DNA from: Rhodococcus opacus | GTDB taxonomy: Bacteria > Actinomycetota > Actinomycetes > Mycobacteriales > Mycobacteriaceae | Length of the DNA: 64,000 nt | Assembly (NCBI RefSeq): GCF_012396235.1 | Contig: NZ_JAAXPA010000033.1 | Location: forward strand, 41,753 to 105,752 | Reading direction: 5' to 3' | Shown here: one piece after another, positions 32,697 through 41,057 of the stretch | How the letters are laid out: each line of letters starts with the position of its first letter | How positions within the stretch are numbered: the first letter of the stretch is position 1 | Notes under the pieces: model-generated | Seen by the model: the letters and a program-made list of their open reading frames with translations, nothing else | Told to the model about the DNA's origin: nothing | Databases searched by the model: none | Made by a program: the position numbers and the translations under genes

Positions 32697-33347
32697 ATGC
32701 GATTTCTCATCGGCCTGCTCCGGCAGACCTGGGCCGGACTACTCGTCCTGCTCGCACTCACAGCAGTCCTCGGTGTGCTCTATCCCGCCGCAGTGTGGGG
32801 GGTGAGCAGGATCGGCGCCGGAGCGGCCGAGGGGTCTGCGGTGCGCGACAGCACCGGCTGCGTCGTCGGGAGCCGGTGGGTCGGTGTCGACCCGCAGGTG
32901 CCGGCGGGGGAGCCGGATCCGTTATTCCACAACCGGGTCACCGGGTCGGTGGCCGATCAGGATCCGTTCGCGCCGGGAGACCCCGCTACCGCCCTGCCCA
33001 CCAATCAGGGGCCGAGCAGCGAGATCCTGGCGACGTTCATCGCCGACCGGCGGGCGGCGATCGCCACCCGGGAAGGGGTGGACCCCGCCGAGGTACCGGC
33101 GGACGCGGTCACCGGTTCCGGCTCGGGCATCGACCCGCACATCAGCCCCGCGTATGCGGCGTTGCAGGTGCCGAGGGTGGCGGCGGAGAACGGCCTCAGC
33201 GAAACCCGGGTCCGGCAACTCGTCGACGAGAACACCGAGGGAAGGCAACTCGGCTTCCTCGGTGAGGAACGGGTGAACGTCCTCGGACTGAACCTGGCCC
33301 TCGGACTGACCGCTCCTGAGTGCACGGCCCCGACCGCTGGTGGATGA
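32697..33347 (+). CDS. kdpC: Potassium-transporting ATPase subunit KdpC
   Basis: The protein has 216 residues from ATG 32697. One N-terminal membrane helix (GLLRQTWAGLLVLLALTAVLGVLYPAAVWG) precedes an extracytoplasmic domain with NQGPSSEILATFIADRRAA, TGSGSGIDPHISPAYAALQVPRVA and LGLTAPECTAP. KdpC is the periplasm-facing subunit needed for complex function. Its stop falls inside the start region of kdpD (8-base overlap from GTG 33340). Confidence 0.95.
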   Translation: MRFLIGLLRQTWAGLLVLLALTAVLGVLYPAAVWGVSRIGAGAAEGSAVRDSTGCVVGSRWVGVDPQVPAGEPDPLFHNRVTGSVADQDPFAPGDPATALPTNQGPSSEILATFIADRRAAIATREGVDPAEVPADAVTGSGSGIDPHISPAYAALQVPRVAAENGLSETRVRQLVDENTEGRQLGFLGEERVNVLGLNLALGLTAPECTAPTAGG

Positions 33348-35892
33348 TGGCGAGGTGAGCGGTACCGGAACCGACGGCGAGCGCCGGGACATCGAACGCC
33401 GACGCGGTGAACTGCGCATCTATCTCGGTGCCGCACCGGGCGTCGGCAAGACGTTCGCGATGCTCGGTGAGGCGCACCGCCGCCGGGAGCGGGGGTGCGA
33501 CGTGGTCGCGGCCGTGGTGGAGACCCACGGCCGCGACCGCACGGCGGCGCAGCTCGGCGACCTCGAACTGATTCCGCCCAAGCTGATCGCCTACCGGGGC
33601 ACGCTCGGCCGGGAACTCGATGTCGAGGCCGTACTGGCCCGCAGGCCGGCGCTGGTCCTCGTCGACGAGCTCGCGCACACGAACACGCCGGGCAGTGTCC
33701 ACGAAAAGCGCTGGCAGGACGTGGAGATACTCCTCGCCGCGGGGATCGACGTCCTCTCGACGCTCAACGTCCAGCACCTCGAAAGCCTCAACGACGTGGT
33801 CCAGCGGATCACCGGCGTGGTGCAGCAGGAAACGGTTCCCGACGAGGTGGTGCGCGCCGCCACCCAGGTCGAATTGGTCGACATCACGCCGGAGGCTTTG
33901 CGCCGCAGGCTGTCCCACGGAAATATCTATGCCGCGGACAAAGTCGACGCGGCCCTGAGCAACTACTTCCGGAAAGGGAATCTCACCGCACTCCGCGAAC
34001 TCGCGCTGCTGTGGGTGGCCGACCAGGTGGATGCCGCACTCGCGAAATATCGTGCGGAGAACAAGATCACCGACACGTGGGAGGCCCGGGAACGGGTGGT
34101 GGTCGCGGTGACGGGCGGACCGGAATCGGAGACGCTGGTTCGCCGCGCCGGCCGGATCGCGTCGAGATCCAGCGCCGAACTGATCGTCGTGCACGTGGTG
34201 CGCGGCGACGGCCTCGCAGGTGTCTCGGCCCCGGAGATGGGCAAGGTACGGACCCTCGCCGCGAATATCGGCGCGAGTCTGCACAGCGTCGTCGGCGACG
34301 ACGTCCCGACCACTTTGCTCGACTTCGCCCGGACCGCGAACGCCACACAACTGGTGCTGGGCACGTCGAGACGCTCACGGTGGGCGCGGATCTTCGACGA
34401 GGGCATCGGCGCAAGCGTGGTGCAACAGTCCGGGTCGATCGACGTGCACATGGTGACGCACGGCGAATCCCACCGCCCGAGGCGCTTGTCGCCGGTGGGA
34501 TCCCGTTCGCGCACGGCGATCGCCTGGATCGCCGCGGTCCTCGTACCGACCGTGGCCACGCTGGTGATGAGTGCCGTCGACCGTCGGCTCGGATTGGTCG
34601 GCGAGGGGGCCCTGTTCTTCATCGTGGTGCTGCTCGTCTCGCTGCTCGGCGGTGTCGCCCCCGCCGCGTTCTCCGCGCTGATCTCGGGTCTGTTCCTCAA
34701 CTACTTCTTCACGCCGCCGGTGCGGAGCTTCACCATCGCCGAACCGGACAACTTCATCACCACGGTCGTGCTGCTCGTGGTGGCCGTCGCCGTCGCGGTC
34801 CTGGTCGACGCGGCCGCCAAGCGGTCGCGGGAAGCCCGCCGGGCGTCGCAGGAAGCCGAGTTGCTGGCACTGTTCGCCGGATCGGTGCTGCGCGGCGCCG
34901 ACCTCGACACCCTGCTCGAGAAGGTGCGCGAGACCTACAGCCAGGATTCGGTCAGCGTGCTGCACCGGGACCGCGGTCCGGTGGGGTCCGTCGGGCCGCA
35001 CCCACCGGTGAGCGTCGACGACGCCGACACCGTCTGCGAGGTGGGGGAAGGGGAATACGCGCTCGCCCTGCGCGGCAGCGAACTGCACGCCCGGGACCGT
35101 CGCGTGCTGCTCGCTGTCGCCAACCAGGCGGTGGGCATGATCCGCCAGACCGAACTCGCGCAGGAGGCGGGTCAGGCGCAGGCGCTGGCCGAGGCCGACC
35201 GGTTGCGGCGGTCGCTGCTGTCCGCCGTCAGCCACGACCTCCGGACCCCGCTGGCCGCGGTCAAGGCCGCCGCGTCCAGTCTGCGCAGCGACGACGTCGA
35301 CTTCTCCCCGGAGGACACCGCCGAACTGCTCGCGACCATCGAGGAATCGGCCGACGTGCTGACCTCTCTCGTCGGCAACCTGCTCGACTCCTCCCGTCTC
35401 GCGGCGGGAGTGGTGACCCCGGCGCTGCGGCCGGTGTACCTCGACGAGGTGGTGCACCGGGCGCTGGTGGGTCTGGGAATCGGCGGCCGGACCGGGACCA
35501 GGGCCCGGGAAAGGGTGGAAGTCGACGTCGGAACGGTCACGGCGATGGCGGATTCGGGCCTGCTCGAGCGGGTGCTCGCCAATCTGATCGACAACGCACT
35601 CCGCTACGGTGAGGATTCCGTGATCCGGGTCGGTGCCGCGGCGGTGGGAGACCGCGCCGTCATCACCGTCGCCGACACGGGGCCGGGAATTCCGCGTGGG
35701 CGGGCAGACGAGTTGTTCGCCCCGTTCCAGCGGCTGGGGGACCGCGACACGACCACGGGAGTCGGGCTCGGGCTCTCCGTCGTCCGCGGATTCGTCGACG
35801 CGATGGGCGGGACCATCAGCGCCACCGACACCCCCGGCGGTGGTCTGACGATGGTGGTGGAGCTGGCCGGGGCGGGAGGGGAGCATTCATGA
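33340..35892 (+). CDS. kdpD: Potassium-sensing histidine kinase KdpD
   Basis: The protein has 850 residues from GTG 33340; GTG 33355 is an alternative start that removes five residues. The N-terminal KdpD domain has Walker A GAAPGVGKT and DELAHTNTPGS. A Usp-like domain follows (VVVAVTGGPESETLVRRAGRIAS to GTSRRSRWARIFDEGIG), then four membrane helices (about residues 388-495, DUF4118). A GAF-like part precedes the kinase, with His632 in SHDLRTPLAAVKAAASSL, then LIDNALRYG, ADTGPGIPRG and GVGLGLSVVRGF. It phosphorylates KdpE on K+ limitation or osmotic stress. Confidence 0.95.
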   Translation: MDDGEVSGTGTDGERRDIERRRGELRIYLGAAPGVGKTFAMLGEAHRRRERGCDVVAAVVETHGRDRTAAQLGDLELIPPKLIAYRGTLGRELDVEAVLARRPALVLVDELAHTNTPGSVHEKRWQDVEILLAAGIDVLSTLNVQHLESLNDVVQRITGVVQQETVPDEVVRAATQVELVDITPEALRRRLSHGNIYAADKVDAALSNYFRKGNLTALRELALLWVADQVDAALAKYRAENKITDTWEARERVVVAVTGGPESETLVRRAGRIASRSSAELIVVHVVRGDGLAGVSAPEMGKVRTLAANIGASLHSVVGDDVPTTLLDFARTANATQLVLGTSRRSRWARIFDEGIGASVVQQSGSIDVHMVTHGESHRPRRLSPVGSRSRTAIAWIAAVLVPTVATLVMSAVDRRLGLVGEGALFFIVVLLVSLLGGVAPAAFSALISGLFLNYFFTPPVRSFTIAEPDNFITTVVLLVVAVAVAVLVDAAAKRSREARRASQEAELLALFAGSVLRGADLDTLLEKVRETYSQDSVSVLHRDRGPVGSVGPHPPVSVDDADTVCEVGEGEYALALRGSELHARDRRVLLAVANQAVGMIRQTELAQEAGQAQALAEADRLRRSLLSAVSHDLRTPLAAVKAAASSLRSDDVDFSPEDTAELLATIEESADVLTSLVGNLLDSSRLAAGVVTPALRPVYLDEVVHRALVGLGIGGRTGTRARERVEVDVGTVTAMADSGLLERVLANLIDNALRYGEDSVIRVGAAAVGDRAVITVADTGPGIPRGRADELFAPFQRLGDRDTTTGVGLGLSVVRGFVDAMGGTISATDTPGGGLTMVVELAGAGGEHS

Positions 35893-36569
35893 CGAGAGTT
35901 CTCGTCGTCGACGACGAACCGCAGATTCTCCGCGCCCTGCGGATCAATCTGAGCGTGCGCGGGTACGACGTGGTGACGGCCGCGTCCGGTGCGGCCGCCC
36001 TGCGCGCCGCGGCCGAGCGGCCGCCGGACGTGATCGTGCTCGACCTCGGGCTACCCGACATGGACGGCACCGAGGTGCTGGCCGGCCTCCGCGGATGGTG
36101 CCCCGCACCGGTGATCGTCCTGTCGGCGCGGACGGATTCCGCCGACAAGGTCGAAGCCCTCGACGCCGGCGCCGACGACTACGTCACCAAGCCGTTCGGG
36201 ATGGACGAGTTCCTGGCCCGGGTGCGTGCGGCCGCCCGCCGGGCGACGACGGTCGTCGACACGAGTGAACCTGTGGTGGAGACGGATTCGTTCACGGTCG
36301 ATCTGGCGGCGAAGACGGTGCGGCGGGCGGGGGCCGAGGTGCACCTGACACCGACCGAGTGGGGAATGCTCGAGATGCTGGTGCGCAACAAGGGCAAGCT
36401 GGTGGGACAGAAGGAACTGCTGCGGGAGGTGTGGGGGCCGGCGTACGCCACCGAGACCCACTATCTGCGGGTGTATCTGGCGCAGCTGAGGCGCAAACTC
36501 GAGGACGACCCGTCCCATCCGCGTCACCTCATCACCGAGGCCGGGATGGGGTACCGGTTCCAGATGTGA
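35889..36569 (+). CDS. kdpE: Response regulator KdpE
   Basis: The protein has 226 residues from ATG 35889, ATGA-coupled to kdpD. The receiver domain has acidic residues Asp8 and Asp9 and the phosphorylation site Asp52 (VIVLDLGLPDMDG), with Lys in DYVTKPFG. The C-terminal OmpR-type winged helix is LTPTEWGMLEMLVRNKGKLV...LREVWGPAYATETHYLRVYLAQLRRKLEDDP. It activates the kdp operon, probably through the tandem repeats at 28570-28611. Confidence 0.95.
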   Translation: MTRVLVVDDEPQILRALRINLSVRGYDVVTAASGAAALRAAAERPPDVIVLDLGLPDMDGTEVLAGLRGWCPAPVIVLSARTDSADKVEALDAGADDYVTKPFGMDEFLARVRAAARRATTVVDTSEPVVETDSFTVDLAAKTVRRAGAEVHLTPTEWGMLEMLVRNKGKLVGQKELLREVWGPAYATETHYLRVYLAQLRRKLEDDPSHPRHLITEAGMGYRFQM

Positions 36570-36665
36570 CTGGGCGTTGTGATCCTGCTCACGACCGATG
36601 ATTCCGGCCGGCTCCGGGAGTCCTACCTTCGACCGCAGCATCACACTCGACCGGAGGAGCCACGA

Positions 36666-36956
36666 ATGCCCGCACCGAAGACCCCGCAACCACTCGCGCA
36701 CACCTTCACGGCGCCGATCCAGAAGGACGGGGCGTTCGCGACGTACGTGACCGTGCCGGACTCCGCCGAACTTCTCGGAACGCGGCGGCCGGTGAAGGTC
36801 GGCGGGACCATCGACGGCCACCCGTTCAATGCGACCCTGATGCCCTCGGGTGAAGGTCCGCACTGGCTTCCCCTGAAGATCGCACTGTGCACGCTGATCG
36901 GTAAGGACGGTGCCGGGGAGGAGGTGACGGTGCACCTCGAGCAGCGTTTCAGGTGA
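36666..36956 (+). CDS. DUF1905 domain protein
   Basis: The protein has 96 residues from ATG 36666, with CGGAGGAGCC as ribosome binding site. The sequence FTAPIQKDGAFATYVTVPDSAELLGTRRPVKVGGTIDGHPFNATLMPSGEG and HWLPLKIALCTLIGKDGAGEEVTVHLEQ is a full DUF1905 domain, a small beta barrel of unknown function. Family members often occur alone or fused to a YdeI/OmpD-like domain. The 96-base gap after kdpE suggests a separate promoter. Confidence 0.85.
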   Translation: MPAPKTPQPLAHTFTAPIQKDGAFATYVTVPDSAELLGTRRPVKVGGTIDGHPFNATLMPSGEGPHWLPLKIALCTLIGKDGAGEEVTVHLEQRFR

Positions 36957-37053
36957 CGCCGGGCGGCGTCCGGGTTTGATCCGGGGAGAGTGGGGTACGG
37001 ATCACCCGGAAGCGGTCTGCGTTTCCGAACGGGTTTCGAGGTGTGTCGTGCCG

Positions 37054-38010
37054 ATGTGGCCGCGGTTGTCGGGGTGGCTCCCCACTCTGGGGGTCGTGGT
37101 GCTCGTCGCCGCGTGCGGAGCGAGCGACGACGGCGGCACGAGCGAAAATTTCGCCGGCACCGTCGACATCGGCGGGGGTAGGCACATCCATCTCGAGTGT
37201 GCGGGCACAGGCGCACCGACCGTCGTGTTCGTGTCCGGTCTCCGGTTCGGTGCCGATCAGTGGACGACGACGGCCGATCCGGCGAGCACCTCGGCCTTCG
37301 ACGGGGTCGCCGAGTTCACCCGAGTCTGCTCGTACGACCGGCCGGGAGTCGTGCTGGGCGACGACGCATTGAGCCGCAGCGACCCGGTTCCGCAGCCGAT
37401 CACCACCACGGACGCGGTCGCCGACCTCCAGTCGCTGCTGGGCGCCACCGGCGAGGCCGGCCCCGGCCCCTACGTGCTGGCCGCCCACTCCTACGGCGGT
37501 CAGATCGCGAGACTCTTCGCCGGCACCCATCCCGACGAGGTGGCGGGCATGGTGCTGATCGACGCGCAGTCGGAGGAGTTGCAGACACTCCTGCCGCCGG
37601 AGCAGTTCGAGGAGTTCCTGCGGCTCAACACCCCGCAGCAGGACAGTCTCGACGAGTACCCGGACCTCGAGCGTGTCGACTTCGTCCGCAGCTTCGACGA
37701 GATCCGCGCCGCCGAACCGATCCGGCCCCAGCCGCTCGTCGTCCTCTCCGCCGACCGTTCGGTGGCGCCGCAGATCGCGGAGGGCATTGCGAACGGAAGC
37801 CTCCCCGCCGACATCGATCCCGGCTACGGCCCGGCCCTCGACGCCGTGCAGCCGAAGGCGCAGGCGGATCTGGCACAACTCGTCCCGGGTGCCACGCATG
37901 TCACGAACACGAACAGCGGCCACAACATCAACATCGAGCAGCCGCAACTCGTCATCGACGGAGTCCGCGACGTCGTCGACGCCGTGCGCGACGGGCGCAC
38001 CGAGCCCTGA
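37054..38010 (+). CDS. Lipoprotein alpha/beta hydrolase
   Basis: The protein has 318 residues from ATG 37054; GTG 37048 is nearly as good given GAGGTG at 37039. The signal sequence ends in a lipobox, LVAAC, so Cys21 is probably lipidated and the enzyme is anchored outside the membrane. The hydrolase domain has VVFVSGLRFGADQW, the nucleophile in VLAAHSYGGQIARLFAG, VVLSADRS and NTNSGHNINIEQP with the catalytic His. The substrate is unknown. The gene stands between DUF1905 and recO without evident operon structure. Confidence 0.82.
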   Translation: MWPRLSGWLPTLGVVVLVAACGASDDGGTSENFAGTVDIGGGRHIHLECAGTGAPTVVFVSGLRFGADQWTTTADPASTSAFDGVAEFTRVCSYDRPGVVLGDDALSRSDPVPQPITTTDAVADLQSLLGATGEAGPGPYVLAAHSYGGQIARLFAGTHPDEVAGMVLIDAQSEELQTLLPPEQFEEFLRLNTPQQDSLDEYPDLERVDFVRSFDEIRAAEPIRPQPLVVLSADRSVAPQIAEGIANGSLPADIDPGYGPALDAVQPKAQADLAQLVPGATHVTNTNSGHNINIEQPQLVIDGVRDVVDAVRDGRTEP

Positions 38011-38068
38011 CCGTCGCACGCGGCTCGGCCTGCGGAATGTGGTCGCCTCGACGTGGGAGACTGGACCG

Positions 38069-38884
38069 GTGAGGTTGTATCGAGACAATGCGGTGGTCCT
38101 GCGCCAGCACAAGCTGGGCGAGGCCGACCGTATCGTCACACTCCTCACCCGGCAGCACGGTCTGGTGCGCGCGGTCGCCAAGGGGGTGCGCCGCACGAAG
38201 TCCAAGTTCGGTGCCCGGCTCGAGCCGTTCGCGCACATCGACGTGCAGCTCTACCCCGGCCGCAACCTCGACATCGTCACCCAGGTCCAGACGGTCGACG
38301 CATTCGCGACCGACATCGTCGACGACTACTCCCGGTACACCACGGCGTGCGCGATCCTCGAGACCGCCGAGCGTCTCGCCGGTGAGGAACGGGCTCCGGC
38401 GCCGCAACTGCATCGCCTGACGGTCGGGGCGCTGCGGGCCGTCGCCGAGCACAACCGCCCGTGCGAGCTGATCCTCGACGCCTTCCTGTTGCGGGCCATG
38501 GGTTTTGCGGGATGGGCTCCCGCCCTCGACGACTGCGCGCGGTGCAGCGCCCCCGGACCGCACCGGGCATTCCACGTGGCCGCCGGGGGAGCGGTGTGCG
38601 TCCATTGCCGGCCGCCGGGCGCCGCCACGCCGTCACCGGGTGTCCTCGACCTGATGGATGCGCTGATCCGCGGCGACTGGGCGAGCACGGAGGACGTGCC
38701 CGAGTCGTTGCGGGGGCAGGCCAGCGGTCTGGTCGCGGCGCACCTGCAGTGGCACCTCGAACGGCAACTCCGCACTCTCCCGCTGATCGAACGCGCACGA
38801 CCGCATGCGGCGGTAGGGGTGGAGAATTCGGTCAGGCAGGATGGGGACCGTGATTCGACGACGCGAACCTCGAGCCCCGCATGA
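38069..38884 (+). CDS. recO: DNA repair protein RecO
   Basis: The protein has 271 residues from GTG 38069. The N-terminal OB fold is LYRDNAVVLRQHKLGEADRIVTLLTRQHGLVRAVAKGVRRTKSKFGARLEP. The C-terminal part has a four-cysteine zinc finger (DDCARCSAPG to GAVCVHC). RecO loads RecA onto SSB-coated single strands with RecR. It overlaps uppS by about 44 bases, so the two are probably translated from one message, as in mycobacteria. Confidence 0.94.
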   Translation: MRLYRDNAVVLRQHKLGEADRIVTLLTRQHGLVRAVAKGVRRTKSKFGARLEPFAHIDVQLYPGRNLDIVTQVQTVDAFATDIVDDYSRYTTACAILETAERLAGEERAPAPQLHRLTVGALRAVAEHNRPCELILDAFLLRAMGFAGWAPALDDCARCSAPGPHRAFHVAAGGAVCVHCRPPGAATPSPGVLDLMDALIRGDWASTEDVPESLRGQASGLVAAHLQWHLERQLRTLPLIERARPHAAVGVENSVRQDGDRDSTTRTSSPA

Positions 38885-39659
38885 TTCCGGGGCCGAGCGC
38901 CAGATCCGGCTGCCGGACCCGCACCCCTCGGGTGCTCGCCCGCCGGGCCTGCAATCCGAACTCGTGCCCCGGCACATCGCGCTGGTGATGGACGGCAACG
39001 GCCGCTGGGCGCAGGAGCGGGGACTGCCCCGGACCGCGGGCCACGAACGCGGCGAGGCCGTGTTGATGGACGCCGTCTGCGGGTGCATCGAGATGGGCGT
39101 CGAATGGTTGTCGGCCTACGCGTTCTCCACCGAGAACTGGAAGCGCAGCCCCGAGGAGGTCCGCTTCCTGATGGGCTTCAACCGCGACGTGATCCGCCGT
39201 CGCCGCGACGAGATGCACGAGATGGGAGTGCGTGTGCGGTGGGCGGGCCGCCGGCCCAAGCTGTGGCGCAGCGTCATCAAGGAACTCGAGATCGCCGAGG
39301 AGCTCACGAAGCACAACACGGTCATGAACCTCACCATGTGCGTCAACTACGGCGGGCGCGCGGAAATCGCGGACGCGGCGAAGGAGATCGGCAGGCGGGT
39401 CGCGGCGGGGCAACTCGACCCGGAGAAGATCACCGAGGCGACCGTGGCCCGGTACCTCGACGAGCCGGACATGCCGGACGTCGACCTGTTCCTCCGGCCG
39501 TCCGGCGAGCAGCGCACGTCCAACTTCCTGATCTGGCAGTCGGCCTACGCCGAGATGGTGTATCAGGAGAAGCTGTTTCCCGATTTCGACCGCCGGGACC
39601 TGTGGGCGGCGTGTGTCGAGTACGCGTCGCGTGACCGTCGGTTCGGTGGGGTGAAATGA
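38841..39659 (+). CDS. uppS: cis-Prenyltransferase (long-chain Z-polyprenyl diphosphate synthase)
   Basis: The protein has 272 residues from ATG 38841; GTG 38850 is an alternative start. Family regions are HIALVMDGNGRWAQERGLPRTAGHERGE (Asp binds Mg2+), LSAYAFSTENWKRSPEEVRFLMGFN, VNYGGRAEIADAAKEI and VDLFLRPSGEQRTSNFLIWQSAYAEM. It makes the polyprenyl diphosphate carrier for peptidoglycan, arabinogalactan and related polymers. The N-terminal 40 residues are a basic extension as in Rv2361c. Chain length (decaprenyl as in mycobacteria, or shorter) cannot be read from sequence. Confidence 0.93.
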   Translation: MGTVIRRREPRAPHDSGAERQIRLPDPHPSGARPPGLQSELVPRHIALVMDGNGRWAQERGLPRTAGHERGEAVLMDAVCGCIEMGVEWLSAYAFSTENWKRSPEEVRFLMGFNRDVIRRRRDEMHEMGVRVRWAGRRPKLWRSVIKELEIAEELTKHNTVMNLTMCVNYGGRAEIADAAKEIGRRVAAGQLDPEKITEATVARYLDEPDMPDVDLFLRPSGEQRTSNFLIWQSAYAEMVYQEKLFPDFDRRDLWAACVEYASRDRRFGGVK

Positions 39660-40057
39660 CCGTCGACGGGGCGCCCGCGCTGCTGGCGCGCGCGGCGGAC
39701 GCGCTCGAGCACTTCGCCACCGTCACCCGGGCGGAGGACGGTTCGCTGAGTTTCGAGTACGCCGGGGCGCTGTGCTCGATCAGTGCGATGACCCTCACCG
39801 AGGGCCTCGACGTGCTGTCGATGACGTGCGTGCTGGCCTGGGATCGTCCGGTCAGCGCGTCGCTGCACAAGAAGGTCGCGGAACGGAACAGCGCACTGCA
39901 GTTCGGTTCGATCGCGGTGTTCGCTCACGGCCGGCTCGCGGACGTCATCCTGCGCTACACGTTCCCCGCCGCCGGGCTCGAGGACGAGGCACTGACCACG
40001 ATGCTGCTTCTCGTGCTCAGCGGCGCGGACACCGCCCGGCAGGGGCTGATCCCCTGA
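39656..40057 (+). CDS. YbjN/type III chaperone-like conserved protein
   Basis: The protein has 133 residues from ATG 39656 in an ATGA overlap with uppS. The pattern LEHFATVTRAEDGSLSFEYAGALCSISAMTLTEGLDVLSMTCVLAWDRP resembles the YbjN fold, a small alpha/beta domain related to secretion chaperones. The same gene follows uppS in mycobacteria. The function is unknown. It ends 3 bases before the convergent zur gene. Confidence 0.7.
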   Translation: MTVDGAPALLARAADALEHFATVTRAEDGSLSFEYAGALCSISAMTLTEGLDVLSMTCVLAWDRPVSASLHKKVAERNSALQFGSIAVFAHGRLADVILRYTFPAAGLEDEALTTMLLLVLSGADTARQGLIP

Positions 40058-40060
40058 CGC

Positions 40061-40486
40061 TCACTGCGTCGCGGTGCAGTCCTTGCAGAGGCCGAAGATC
40101 TCGATGGTGTGGCTGACGTCGGAGAAGCCGTGGGCGTCGGCGATCGACTGCGACCACTGCTCGACGGTCGGTCCCTCGACCTCGACGGTGTAGCCGCAGG
40201 CACGGCAGACCAGGTGATGGTGATGTCCGGACGAGCAGCGCCGGTACACGGATTCACCGGTGTCGGTGCGCAGGACGTCGACCGTTCCGGCGTCGGCGAG
40301 AGTCTGCAAGGTGCGGTAGACGGTGGTCAGCCCGATGCCCTCGCCGCGCTTGCGGAGTTCGTCGTGCAGTTCCTGCGCCGACCGGAACTCCTCGATGTCG
40401 TCGAGGAGCGCGGAGATGGCGCTGCGCTGCTTGGTAGCGCGTACTCCCACGACGACGGGTTTGCGCTGGCCGGTGTTCTGGGTCAA
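40061..40486 (-). CDS. zur: Zinc uptake regulator Zur (FurB)
   Basis: The protein has 141 residues from TTG 40486, which overlaps the smtB stop in TTGA; GGAAGGA lies 10 bases upstream. The winged helix has FRSAQELHDELRKRGEGIGLTTVYRTLQTLADAGTVD. Metal ligands are in SGHHHHLVCRACG and GLCKDCTA (two CxxC pairs for the structural zinc) and the His-rich loop. Zur represses zinc uptake and ribosomal paralogue genes when zinc is high. The smtB-zur pair is the same as in mycobacteria. Confidence 0.93.
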   Translation of the reverse strand: MTQNTGQRKPVVVGVRATKQRSAISALLDDIEEFRSAQELHDELRKRGEGIGLTTVYRTLQTLADAGTVDVLRTDTGESVYRRCSSGHHHHLVCRACGYTVEVEGPTVEQWSQSIADAHGFSDVSHTIEIFGLCKDCTATQ

Positions 40487-40836
40487 GGCTTCTGTCCTTC
40501 CTCGGCGTGCGCGACGGCGTCCACGACGATGTGGGCGAGGTGGTCGTCCACCAGGCGGTAGAGGACCTCACGTCCCGTGCGTTCGCCGCGGACGACGCCC
40601 GCGGCCTTGAGCACGCGAAGATGCTGGCTGATCAGTGGCTGGGTGACTCCGAGTGCCCCGACGAGTTCGTGCACGCACCGTTCCGATTCGCGGAGCTGGA
40701 GGACGATCGCGATCCGGACGGGGGCCGCGAGGGCGCGCAGGATGTCGCCGGCCGCCGCAAGGGTCTCCTTCGACGGCACGGGAGCGGGCGCCGCCGCCTC
40801 GAACGGATGCAGATCCCCGGGATCGATGACGCTCAC
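40483..40836 (-). CDS. smtB: ArsR/SmtB-family zinc-responsive repressor
   Basis: The protein has 117 residues from GTG 40836, with AAGGAGATC upstream; the longer open frame from 41031 has no support. The ArsR winged helix is ILRALAAPVRIAIVLQLRESERCVHELVGALGVTQPLISQHLRVLKAAGVVRGERTGREVLYRLVD. ERCVHELV carries the ELCV-like site of the family, and the C-terminal DDHLAHIVVDAVAHAEE holds the alpha-5 metal ligands (Asp, His, His, Glu). It probably represses its own operon, with zur, when zinc is low. A candidate operator lies at 40937-40962. Confidence 0.92.
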   Translation of the reverse strand: MSVIDPGDLHPFEAAAPAPVPSKETLAAAGDILRALAAPVRIAIVLQLRESERCVHELVGALGVTQPLISQHLRVLKAAGVVRGERTGREVLYRLVDDHLAHIVVDAVAHAEEGQKP

Positions 40837-40936
40837 CAGTGATCTCCTTCGGTGTGCCGGACAATGGACGGGACCGTGGCCGCGAGGCCGTCGGCCCGGG
40901 AGGATCACCCTCACCTTATTGCAAATCGATTCCATT

Positions 40937-40962
40937 TTGATATGCACGAATACGCATGTCAA
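40937..40962. promoter_or_regulatory. Candidate SmtB operator
   Basis: TTGATATGC (40937-40945), 8 bases, then GCATGTCAA (40954-40962): an inverted repeat with 8 of 9 positions matching. It lies about 100 bases before smtB in the AT-rich part (40918-40962) of the 221-base gap between smtB and glyS. SmtB repressors bind AT-rich imperfect inverted repeats of this kind. Confidence 0.5.
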
Positions 40963-41057
40963 CCGGGTGGGTGAACCGACCGCGGTCGGGCAGATAGGCT
41001 GGGCTCCGAAAAGCGCACGTGAACCATGCATCTATTACCCAGATGGAGAGCACCCGA

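Noticed and set aside
40966..40975. TGAACC before glyS as a third SigL promoter
   Set aside because: No CGTGTG follows at 16-18 bases; the same holds for TGAACC at 28680, 50691 and 61922.
40837..41057. T-box leader for glyS
   Set aside because: There is no T-box sequence or terminator-antiterminator pair before glyS.
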